This document shows positions 24,952-35,330 of a stretch of 64,000 bases of DNA, piece after piece. Made by a program: the position numbers and the translations under genes. The stretch is from the NCBI GenBank assembly GCA_034509425.1, contig JAVTVJ010011652.1:5447501-5511500 (forward strand). The letters run 5' to 3'. Numbering within the stretch: the first letter of the stretch is position 1; each line of letters opens with the position of its first letter. Under the pieces are notes generated by a model. That model was not told the DNA's origin. It did not search any database and worked only from the letters and a program-made list of their open reading frames with translations. Source of the DNA: Eopsaltria australis. Taxonomy: Eukaryota > Chordata > Aves > Passeriformes > Petroicidae.

Positions 24952-26792
24952 AAGAAAAGAAGGAAAAACCAACAAAACCCCACCATTTTTTGGAAAAGAG
25001 AAGCAAATGTTCCTCACACTGATCTTTGCATCAGAGCACTTTTGAGGAAGACATTTTTAGTTGCTCTCACAAGCAAGACAATGAAAATATATTGTCAGTG
25101 TTGGTCAAGAATTCTCTGAAGCGTAATATGCTTCTAAAGCATGTGTAATTCTCAGGCTTTGGAAAGCAAATATTGTTTTGAAAGAAAAATATACTATTTT
25201 CCTAGAAAATCGTTCCTTTTTCCTCAGCTTCCTTAGAGTTTTTCTTTTTAAGCAGGAATTAAGGAAAAGTGAGAGAAAAATATTTTGAAAAATGTGTTTT
25301 CACCCAGCCAATACCACCCCACTTTGAAAAACACATCAGAGTATTTTACAAGGGGATAACATCATTAGTTTTCTTTAGCCAGAATTCTCCCACTTCACGT
25401 GCCATTTTATGCCTACATTGGCCAACTGTTACAGAAGCTGGAATTGATTTTGATTTGTGCAGTGAGCTTTCCAAGCCAGAATTAAAATATGCTTTTCAAT
25501 TAAGGATATAAATCACTGACATCTCAGTGAAATAAAAAAAATACACAGTGGATTTCAATAAACATAGGAATGGCCTTTGGTAAAGGTTTCCAGATGTGTA
25601 CAGATTTGAGATTATTATACACACACACAAAAAAAGATACAAGTAACAGCAGAAACTCAACTGAGTCAGTGACCCAACAAAAAGTTCTTTTTCCAGTTAA
25701 ATATGACTGGATGTAATTGCTATAGGAAAATCCAGCATAGCTTAGTTTGACAACTAAATGTTAGAAAAAAAAAATCATTGTAATGTCTCAGACAGCTCAA
25801 GAAGACAATGTTCTCCTTCAGAGCCACCCACTAGTAGAATAGATTCAGATACCTTCTCTTTAGCCTGTAGAAAACATCCAATCTGTCTATAACTGACACT
25901 GCACCATTGCAGAAGACATCAACTTGTAGATGCTGGCAACTCCCATGATTTTTTATCTGTTGAGGATCTGAAGAGAAAATTTTGCATTAAGTTTTTTGGT
26001 GGGCAGAGTGGAGCATAACTGAGATGTAAGAGATTATCATATAAAGAAAGAAAGAAAAAGCCCATTCGTTATAAAGATAGTCCTAATAAAAAGAGAACAT
26101 TTAGGCAAAAAAAAACCAAACAAACTACAATCCAAAACACAACACTAATTTTCAAAAATTTGTAATTTTAATCTTGAGTGTAAACTACCACCTGCTCATA
26201 TCTGAGAGCTTGATGTGACAAGAGAAGTCCCCATTAATGCACAAGGGCAGGAATGCATCATTGCTCTAGAGTGTGTTTAAGTATCAGAAACTAATGAGAG
26301 TATTGGGGAAATGGGTTAAATGCTGCAGCTTGCTCCACACAGCAAAACTTCAGAGACCTCCATGGTGTGAAGTGTGAAGCCCTGGCAAAATCCAGGGAGC
26401 TCCTGACCACTTTGGACCAGATCCTTCACCCCTTCATACAAGCACTGGCCTTCCTTCCCACACCTCAACTTCCAGAGCCCGTGAAAGCCCCTGTGTGTGA
26501 CAGGGAACAGAATCACGGCCACAGCCTTGTCACTTCACATCACACACAAGACACACCACCAAAGGCAGCTAAACTGACATTTCAAGCATGATCAGAAACA
26601 TGTACTGATAAGTAGGATAAAAATACTGCTGCAAAATAATGGACTCCTGCTGTTACTCAAAGTGCAGAAGCTTTTATGTTCAAAGCAAAAAGCACAGATC
26701 CTATAAAAGAGCTTTTGTTCTCAGAACTTGATGGGGGTTTATGCTTAACAAACAGTGTAGCAAGCTGCACATTTATACAGACGTTTTCAAGC
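22142..26792. other. Unique non-coding DNA
   Basis: No gene is recognised. The longest open frame is 24186-24542 (plus, 118 codons), with no known domain. It contains the A-rich tract listed separately and a short GAAA repeat near 26042-26060. The rest is ordinary AT-rich sequence. Confidence 0.65.
24920..24968 (+). repeat. A-rich low-complexity tract
   Basis: Seventeen A (24920-24936), a single G, twelve A (24938-24949), then a GGAAGAAAAGAAGG-type purine tail. No AATAAA signal or recognisable transcript body precedes it, so it is not called a processed pseudogene tail. It produces a lysine-rich artefact in one open frame. Confidence 0.95.
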
Positions 26793-27054
26793 CATAGAAT
26801 GATGGAATATCATGAGTTGCAAGGATCATCCAGCCCAGCTCCGGGACCTGCTGAGCACCAGCCCCAAGAACCTCCCCGTGAGAGCATTGTCCACATGCTG
26901 CTTGAACTCCGCCAGGTTTGGTGTTGTCTCCACTTCCCCGGGGAGCCTGTTACAGACCCCAGCCACCCTCTGGTGAAGAATCTTTTTCTTAATATCCAAC
27001 CTAAATCTCCCCTGACACAACTTGAGGCCATTCCCTTGGTCCTCTCACTGATCA
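26793..27054 (-). mobile_element. CR1 LINE, 3' portion
   Basis: Minus-strand CR1. Its 3' end near 26793 reads CCATCATTCTATGG, and the body runs through GGATGATCCTTGCAACTC. The decayed polyprotein tail is visible in minus frame 27020-26826: FRLDIKKKILHQRV, RLPGEVETTPNLAEFKQHVD and NALTG. Base 27054 (GATCACCA) is the approximate point beyond which similarity is lost. The copy is about 260 bases long, 5'-truncated and more diverged than the 16.5 kb copy. It belongs to the DDPCNS-reading group shared with the 52.5 kb copy. Confidence 0.92.
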
Positions 27055-29452
27055 CCAAGCCTGCTGAGGGAGCTGTTCTTTCAGATTTTAGGTACATGCA
27101 ACCTTAGTGATTTTTAAAGAACTTCTTCATGTCCAGACTCTAAAATCTGTCTGAAGAGTGACCTAATAATCAGGCAACCATCCAGACTGAGGAAGAGTTT
27201 ACTTTTTAAATATTTTCTATTTAAGGAGACTGTCATCCATTTTCATTCCACACACAACAGGAATATCCAAAACCTTTGTATTTTTCACAGAGTCAGTCTG
27301 TATTTTCAGTCCACTTCTAATCAATTCTGAACTTCATTCACATCCAACATAACATAATTTCTTTTCTTGACCCTTACCAGACCAGAGAAATGAAACTTAT
27401 TTACATCAGTAGACAACATACTCATCTGTGTTCAGCTAAAGTATGGAGCATTTTTATGCTTCCAGTAAATAGACACAGTCCATTTTGCTTCAATATTAAA
27501 GGAATATTCTTTCCACTGATAGTGCTGAAAATTGGCCCAGTGTATTTCCTTCAGGCATCTGTTAAGCTAATTACTGCTTAAGCTTACAGTCCTGCAATTT
27601 TTTCCCTACTTTGAGGAATGCTGGGGAAAAAATGCTAAAGAGAAGTTCTTCTTTGTTTGTCTTAACATAATGATGTTTGTGACAAACTCTTTATTGTTTG
27701 ATGATTTTCTGGTTGAACTAGCCACAGAGTTTAGGACTGCTAAACTTTAATTTCTCAGCAGCTTATAGTTGAATGCAAATTTTAATTGGCTGCTTGGTGT
27801 TTTAGAGCAATAAATTAATCTTTGTGAATCATTTTAAGTGGCATGTTTTAGTGATCCAAGTAATTTACTTACATAATTTATTTCTTTGTATTTGAAGCAA
27901 AAGTCCATATAAATGCCTTTATGTGAAATTTCCATGTACCACAATAATTGCAGGCAAACTTCTCCCTTCAGAAATTGATCTTCTAAAAGATTTGGGATCA
28001 CAAGAGAATAATTTTTTTAAAATAGTCTGTATTTCTTCCCTCTTCAACAAAATTGACTTTACTTAAAGCACAGTGTTTAAAAGATTACAAGGTAACTAAC
28101 AAACAGAAGAGGAATATAAAGAAGGAACATAAAGGCTGAGGTTGGGGTTTAGTCCTGTCCTCCCTTGTTTCTGTGCCCACTTTCCCAGGGATGGAAAGTG
28201 TACAGGAAGGAGTCACCTCAGAGCCCACGGCACAGTACAGACCCCACAGCCCCAGGCTGAGCCTGGCCCAAAGGCTGAGCTCACATCAGCAGAGCATCAC
28301 CAACCCCATAACCTGGGCACCTGAGTGCAAAGGCAGTGCTGTAATCAGGAGCAGCCCCAGCAGGAATGATCCTCTGCCTCTGTATTTCTTACCACCCCTC
28401 CCAATCTCAGAGGCCAGGAAAAGCTCGGGATCTCAAATGTCAGGAATACTCAGCTGGGTATTTTATTGGCAATGTACTGCAATTACCTCTGCTCTCTCTC
28501 CTCAGGTCTTTGGTGTAAGAGCTTTCAGAGTACATTGCTGAACCCTTGGATAAAGAGGAATCACCATGGATGGCTTTTCTCCTGATGCAGACAACTGAGA
28601 ATGAAATTGCACATGACAAATGCTGATCTGGCTAAGCACGAATCCTTTATTGCATAAATCAACTCCATGTTGTTTATCCAGTCAGTATAAAAAGTCACTT
28701 ACAGATTTTATTTATTTAACTGCACATTTTATTCTGCTTAGTGAATAGCAATCTGCCTGACCTTATGTGTACTCTGAAAACGTGGGCAAGAAAATAGTCG
28801 TGGTAACAGGACATGAAAGAACATCTTTCTCCCCCCAGTCCTTGAAAACATGGTCACTAGAGCATCCCCACTGCTGGCAGATTTCATTATTGCCAGAGAG
28901 GATATATTAACTCCTGCTGCATTTCTGCATCCCACCTGAGGAACCAGACTTCCAGATGTCATAATCACAAAATATTACAAGCTGAGAGAATCAAAACAAA
29001 GATTTCCAAAGCTGAAGAATTTAGTCAGAATCCCCATTAATTTAAATGGCTAATCTATTCCAAATACTAAAATCTAAAGCTTTTTAACTGGATCCCAGTC
29101 CTGAAACTTATTTGTACAGCAAGCAACTAGTTTCCCTTATTTTCTCAGTAATGTTTATTTCTGAATTTTCTGCACTACTTTTAAGACTCAGCTGTCATTG
29201 AGGCAAGTGATAAACAGAGCCTGTGAAAAACAAAACAACCCACAACCCTTGGCAGGTAGAAGTGAATGAAGAAAAGTTCTCAGATTGTATCAGAGCATAT
29301 TTCCAAAGTGCCCAGCAACCATCAGCTTGCAGCATTTGCAAATGCCACATCTGGCCACCTATTTCCAGGCGTAATTGGGAGTCACTTGGGATACTGAGAT
29401 GTGGATATTAAAATGTTTTTGAAGTTTCTTCTGTATTTGTGCTTAAAAACAG

Positions 29453-29630
29453 CTGCGTCGGCTCGCAAAGTCAGCATTCGCATGTTGTTGAGTATGTGGA
29501 AAACCACTCTTTCCAGTTCATCTTGAAGAGTCCTAGAGACAAATCCCACATGGATGTTGTGACTGCACATTCTGCCAGTGTTTACGAGGCAGGAGGCTGT
29601 CACTTTATACCACATCTAATTAAGGCTCAG
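29453..29630 (+). other. Candidate 178-nt exon (speculative)
   Basis: An acceptor-like site (TTTCTTCTGTATTTGTGC, then AAAAACAG) precedes base 29453, and a donor (CTCAG then GTAGGA) follows base 29630. One plus frame is open for the whole segment: 59 codons from 29454 to 29630, containing VVEYVENHSFQFILKSP and ending on a codon boundary. The other two plus frames have stops. The start of the segment holds four CpG in about 30 bases, unusual for the region. The minus strand is also open here (29615-29382), which weakens the case for a coding exon. The acceptor's pyrimidine tract is separated from the AG by several A, so it is mediocre. I recognise no protein. It could be an exon, a conserved non-coding element or chance. 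Confidence 0.2.
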
Positions 29631-30393
29631 GTAGGAATTAAAGTGGTTATAGTTTGCTATTAAAAAGACATAGGTGGGTAGATGACTTTGATCTTGGAGT
29701 CTGCTTAGCCCTGGCAAGGAATTCCATTAAAAACATCCTGTTTTGGAATTTCAAACTATATATCTAATTTTTTTTAAAGTGACTTCAATATCCGTCTTTT
29801 CCTCCCTGCCCAATCAGACAAGCAAGAACCAGCACTGTCAAACTCCAGAGATAAAGTCTGATTTCTTAGCAAAGCCTGCAGCTGTGGAAGCAAAATTTGT
29901 GGGATAGTTTCATTTAAACAAGTTTCAAACCACTTGTGAAATGCAAATGCACAGCATCACAGTAGACAACACTAAATACAGATTGACCCTTCTTCCCTAA
30001 AAATACCAGAAAGTAACTGCTGCATCTTTTCATACAGGCAGATATGAGAGAACTGCTGGAGTGAAGAGAGCCCATCAGAGCCTCACTGACTTCATTAGTG
30101 CAGAGGCTTTAGTCTAAAGCAGCAGGGTTACTGCACTCACTCCAGCTGGGGGATTTTGCAGCAGCCAAGCCAAGGTGAAGCACAGGTAGACCAAAGCAAG
30201 AGTTTTCTGTTTCAGCTTCATAGCATTCTTGAATTTTTTCAAGCCCATTCAGCAAGAACTCCCTCTGATCATCTTCCTATTCCTCAGCAAAATCTGCCTT
30301 TTGATCACATGCATTTTCCGGGTGAGCTCAGTGGAACATAGGAGATGTGGGGTAGAGGGAGAGAAGGAAGGATCAGAGAGGGAACAAGTGGAG

Positions 30394-30433
30394 AAATATA
30401 AGAGATAATTCCTAAATATAAGAGGTAATTCCT
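30394..30433. repeat. Tandem duplication of a 20-mer
   Basis: AAATATAAGAGATAATTCCT at 30394-30413 is repeated immediately as AAATATAAGAGGTAATTCCT at 30414-30433, with one mismatch. It looks like a simple local duplication by replication slippage. No function is implied. Confidence 0.95.
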
Positions 30434-33058
30434 TGTGAAATGCTCTATATTAGACTCTTCTCATCCCTCCTATTTCCTCCTCGTGGAACAATTATTATCT
30501 TTATAGACTAAGATTTTACAGTGACAAGCACAGGATATGAAAGTAATTGGTGCTTATAAAGGGACACCTAGTCAAAAACTTGTATTGCTAGAATAAACTG
30601 CACTTTCAAGTTGCATCAGTTCTTTTTGTGGAAATGTTACATATAGAATTGTTGTACAAGACAATCTATTCTTTTTAATCCCCAATTGCTAAACTTGCAG
30701 TTGCATTTTCATATTATATAGAGACTCAAGACACATTCTGTTTTACATTTAGTCTATAAATTGTTTGTGGCACGGGCAATTTCTTCTGCTCTCCCTGCAC
30801 TGCAGTCAGCGGTACAAGGTTCAGAGCTACAGTTCTTACAAACACCATGGCAAAATAACAGACCAGTGAACATCTTGCTTGAGAGTTAACAAGTCCAGTC
30901 AGGAATCAGACCCAGCAGGCAATTAGGAAAAGTGTCCAAGGGCAGCCATGTCCCTGCCCTGGCAGTAATGGGGAACCCATCCCTGCATAAATAGCAGCTT
31001 GCAAATCTACAAAGTAATGAGCAGTTGTGAATATTTTCTTTGGCTAATCCTGTGCTACGATGGCAGCATTTGCTCATTTGAGCATAACGTGGCACTACAG
31101 ATCTGCACCTCTAAGCAGAGCAGGAGGTTGGCATATCAGTGTCACCCAGCAAACATCTGAATAACTAAAGAGACACAGCTCATCACTGCATAGATCACCT
31201 TTTGGAAACAAAAATCAGTCTTTTCTGCTTAGTCCATGCTATTCTCTAAATGACACTGATGAGTGAATTAAACATTGAAGTAATGAAATATCCACTGATA
31301 ATGCTAAATAATGTCCAAATTCAGCAAGGTGCTATAGCCAACTGCATCCCTATTGAATGTGCAGATCCTGAAAGAAATATTATTAAATATTGTGGGCTTT
31401 CTCCAAATAAGTTTTTTCCATTGTAGTGGTATGACCATGTTTCCAGAGCAATTTATGACCACAGTTTTTAGGTTATCACTTCCACTCATCCTGTAATTGC
31501 ACCTCAGCCTCGAGTGCAGAATTGTACCTGTAAGCCCTCACAGGCTGTTCAGTCCGTGTGACACGAGCTGGGAGGCTGTCAAGCCCTAGCAAGGGTTTTA
31601 CCCTTTCACACACATGCAAGCAAAGGGCAGGTTTTTCCTGAGTCTGAGAAAGTCTGAGTGGGAGAACCAGCAGCAGCATAAAAGAAGCTGAGACAGCTCC
31701 AGAGGCTCAGTCAAAGCAGCCAGAATACTGCATGCAGCAAGTAACATTTAAAAGGCTTTTGAGAAAATAGCTGCAATTTCAGGCACCACATCAACTGAAT
31801 AGCCCCCTACACAGCCCTAAAACATGAAATAAAATACTTTTCTTACAGTGTGCCAGGAAAAGAACAGAAACAACTATCAGAATGAGGGTGCACCTACCTT
31901 AGCAATTTATTTTGTAGTGTCAATACTTTTCTGACACAAACCTCCTCCCTATCTATTTTTGAAGTGCTTTAGTTTGTGCTTTGCCTGACCCCAGCTGGAG
32001 CTTCCTCAGAGAAACGCCTGTGGAAGATAAACACCAGCAAACCTAACAGCCAGGCAAAGACCATGACTGCAATATCCCATATCCCAGTTTGCAAAATCAG
32101 ACTTTGAAATAAGATTACCAGCCCAGCCCTAGGTGGCACAAATGATCACTAGGGATGACAGGTCCTTGAACTGAACTGCTTTGCTCTACAACAGCTCTTG
32201 TGCTAAATGGATTGCTATTGCAGATACACCCTGGGGATGCTACAGGAAAATACTTCACGACAATTATTTGATGCTGCAGAAATTACTCCTGAGGGCTACT
32301 CTCAGACCTGTATCTCCAGCAGAACCCTCCAGTATTGTCCTGCTATTCTGATCTCCTGCACTGACATTTCTGTTAAGCCTTTTAATGTTGAACTTATGTT
32401 CCTGGGTAAGAGCATTTGACTTTGTTTGTCAAGCTAAAGAGTAAAGATTAACATTCTAGGATTTAAAAAAATACATTTTAACTTTAGATGTGGAAATCTA
32501 CATTACAAACCAATCTTGTTCTTCCACCAAATGACCCTACGAAGCTCTGTATTCTGGAACTGATGTCCAGAGAAACAGATCTTAGAGAAAAATGTCTAAA
32601 TGCAAGAGCTTCTAGAGGAAGTCATCATTTTTCTTCAGATTAAGGCAGATGGACTCACAAAATGCATCTCTTCAGTCTCTTTGATAACCTTGCTTTTTAT
32701 CCTCAGAATAAAGTCAGATTATTTTTTGTGGGATTTTATTTTCACTTTTCCCCCACACACTCTGGTCTAAAACCAAATCAGATTTCCAAAGACAAACTGA
32801 TTCTTTTCTATAGCCTAAACCCCTTAAAATTTCATTTCCCCACCTACAATAAACTCTGCACATTCTAACTCAATACCTGAAGCTTGATTTTCAAAGGAAG
32901 GTGAATATATAGCATGTCAAGCTTTTAAAGAAACAGCTCCTAAGTTTAGAACTTATATAATAATGTGTTTATTCTAAAAAGAGTCTAAAAACAATAGCCA
33001 AATCACATGTCCTTGTTTTAGCAGAAGTGGATGAGAAAAGAGGAACTAGTTCCTTCAC

Positions 33059-33076
33059 AAAAAAAAAAAAAAAAAA
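33059..33076 (+). repeat. Poly-A run (18 A)
   Basis: An uninterrupted run of 18 A follows TTCCTTCAC and is followed by GGGAGAAAAATC. No polyadenylation signal or recognisable cDNA-like body precedes it. Confidence 0.95.
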
Positions 33077-34399
33077 GGGAGAAAAATCTGATTGAAGAAA
33101 GCCCTGGGGTTCCTGATTTTTGCTGAGTAAGAGAGTGAGTTAGGGCCACATCAATTTTTCCCTTTCACTCTGCTTCCAGGAAGAGCAGCTCAGTTCTTAC
33201 ATTCACACTACAGCTCATTCACCTTTTCTCCTATCTGAAATTTAATATATTTACACATAATTATTTTTCCAATCAAAATAATCATCTAGTACTGCTAACT
33301 CAGAATTCAATCACATACCCAAAAAGAAAACAGGCCACTATTTATGTACCTATGGTTCTGCAGCACCTGTGACTCTTAATCAAAGACTAGAGCCCTCCCT
33401 TGCACTATCTGGTGTAAACACCCAAAACCAGAGTGTGTTCTTGTCCCCAAGGGTTTGCAAACTAAATGTCAGACAGGAGACAGCAGGTGGGGAATACAGT
33501 GGAAAGTACATGTGCACCACAGAAAGGCTTCCTTAAGCCACAGAAAACAAGTCTGCTAAACATTTTCTGAACAGCATGTAGCTTCTGGGAGCAAAATTAG
33601 ATCACTCCTTCTCAAGACACAAGGAGGTGGCTCTTTCCTGCAAAACACCATGGTTCACCTTTCCTGAGGATAACCACATGGAACAGCGATAATGGAAAGG
33701 CTGTGCACGTACAGGCAGTAATAAACTGCTTCAGAAAGGCATCACTTCAGGGCTAGAAATGCCCACCACCACTTACAAATTGGCAGGTTCTTGCCGTCAC
33801 ATCAGGCTCCCCTTCTCATCTCACCCCCCAACATCCTGGTGTTTCCTTCAAGCCCTGTTCCTGTCAAAGGCTAAGCAGGCAGTGGGCAGGGATGTTTAGG
33901 TTCAGGATGGCTCATTAAGTCAGGGCAGAAATAACAGGAACTTGCATGACAGCATAAAGGAGCATTTTATGGTGTGTTGATTTTTGCATTGGAAAAGGTA
34001 TTGATCAAGGGCTGTGAAACAGGATATCATGCTTTAAGTGCAAGAGATGTAATATCAAGCGCAATTTTCTTGGAGAAAATATGGAGGATTGTATATTAAA
34101 GCCATTTTCTTGTAGCCTTTCCTTGCTGCCTTTTAACTTGTCTGCAGCATCAATTGCTATCCCAGGAATATAGTGAATTTGTTCCTCTGAGCCCTCAAGT
34201 AGAGAATTTGCCTTTTTCCTTTCAACTCATCTTCCCAAATATTTTGTATATTTACCTGATGAAAAGGTTGTCAAAGATGAATTTACAGAGACCCTGATCA
34301 AATCAGCTTTCCAGACGCACCTGACATGAAAAATGTCTCATTACAACAGCAGTGACTTTTTCCACACAGGCAAGAAAGGCTCCCATTTCAAGCTGAGCT
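33077..34399. other. Unique non-coding DNA
   Basis: No gene or repeat family is recognised. It is AT-rich at first, with base composition drifting towards more GC near 33800 and ahead of the GC-rich block that starts around 34400. Confidence 0.6.
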
Positions 34400-35330
34400 G
34401 TGGAAAGCATAGCCATGTGTGAGGAGCCAATTCAGTTTTGTTGTGCCTCAGCAATGGTTGTCAGAGGCCTGTGGGGCTGGGGTTGCACGTGTGCCATGTC
34501 CAGGAGGAGATGGAGGAAAGCCTTGCCTCTGGGGAGGCTTTGCCTGGCAAGCATTTCATGTCTCACATGGGACAGGCAGTCAGCAGGGGAGCACCGAGGA
34601 CACTGCACCCCGGAGACACTGCAGGCAGATGGAAAAGGTCTCCACCAAGGCCCTGCAGCGGACACTGGACTGGGCCTGTGGTCTCCTATCAGCAGGCAGA
34701 TTTTGGGAGGAGCCAGGGGCATAAAAAATAACTGTGCCACAAGCCTTGGGGGCTTTTTCAGGGCCTTTGGGGTCTTGTGGCTTTTGCTTTTTGATTCCAG
34801 GCTTTCTGGAGGTCGTTCTGTCCTTTGCCTTTTGACTCTTTTGGGGACTTTTTGAGTCCTTCACTTTTGCCCTGGCCCCAGCCTGCCTTTTGGCTCTCCT
34901 GCCCTTGCCGGCTCTTGCTCTCCCTCACATCAGTCCTGCCTCCCTGTGTCCCTCACCAGTGTCCTGCCTGCTTCATCTCTGTGTCCCTGCCTGAGCCACC
35001 TGTGTCCAGCCCTGCCCAGCTCCGAGCCTGCCCGCCGCTCATGCTCGCCGTGACCCTCTCCAGGCTCTGGGCCCTCACCGCGTGTCTGCCTGCCAGCAGC
35101 GTGCGCATCCCTCGCCTCGGAGACATCAATGGCGCTCCCCAGCCTCTGCTGGTAATGCCCTCATTTTCTCTCTCTCCCTCTCCCTCCCATTTTTGTAAGG
35201 GTAACAAATGTTTCTCAGGTACAATGTTAGTCTCTTTTGCCTTAATTTCATTCCTGATCATCTATTTTTAAAATAACTCCTCGCAGTTTCCCGCAGTGGA
35301 ACGCGACACCACGTCCTGAACAGCGGTGCA
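34400..35330 (+). mobile_element. Possible solo LTR of an endogenous retrovirus (tentative)
   Basis: A GC-rich block stands out sharply from its flanks. Its order of parts resembles an avian LTR: a GC-rich upstream part, a TATA-like GGGCATAAAAAATA at about 34717-34730, a T-rich pyrimidine stretch (34745-34870) and a C-rich, CpG-rich stretch (34880-35155). An AT-rich part follows with GGGTAACAAATGTT near 35200, where a decayed polyadenylation signal could lie. A second CpG-rich end comes last (35280-35330; GCAGTGGAACGCGAC). I found no clear TG...CA termini, target-site duplication, primer-binding site or retroviral reading frame, so the boundaries and the call are tentative. Many overlapping open frames here, up to 151 codons, are explained by low stop-codon density in GC-rich DNA. 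The alternative is a CpG-island promoter of an unannotated transcript. Confidence 0.35.
35021..35135. promoter_or_regulatory. CpG cluster
   Basis: I count about 12 CpG dinucleotides in roughly 115 bases (from CTCCGAG through CCGCCGC, CTCGCCG, CCGCG, GCGTGCGC, CTCGCCTCGG to GGCGC), in a window otherwise nearly free of CpG. It may be the U5-like part of an LTR or a small CpG-island promoter. In either case it escaped much of the usual methylation decay or arrived recently. Confidence 0.6.

Larger units (their letters stand above)
27055..33058. other. Unique non-coding DNA
   Basis: No confident gene or interspersed repeat. A candidate exon (29453-29630) and a small tandem duplication (30394-30433) are listed separately. 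The open frame 28173-28541 (plus, 122 codons) follows a pyrimidine-rich acceptor-like stretch but resembles no known protein. A purine-rich patch lies at about 30340-30395. Sequence near 27780-27900 is AT-rich and could be regulatory. Confidence 0.6.

Noticed and set aside
24920..24968. A-rich tract as the tail of a processed pseudogene
   Set aside because: No polyadenylation signal, no recognisable coding remnant and no flanking duplication were seen upstream.
28964..28995. AATCACAAAATATTACAAGC resembling a CR1 3' tip
   Set aside because: Too short and diverged, and the GGAAGGGACC core is absent.
34400..34855. 151-codon open frame, longest in the window
   Set aside because: It lies in GC-rich DNA where stops are rare, other frames on both strands are open over the same bases, and there is no known domain.
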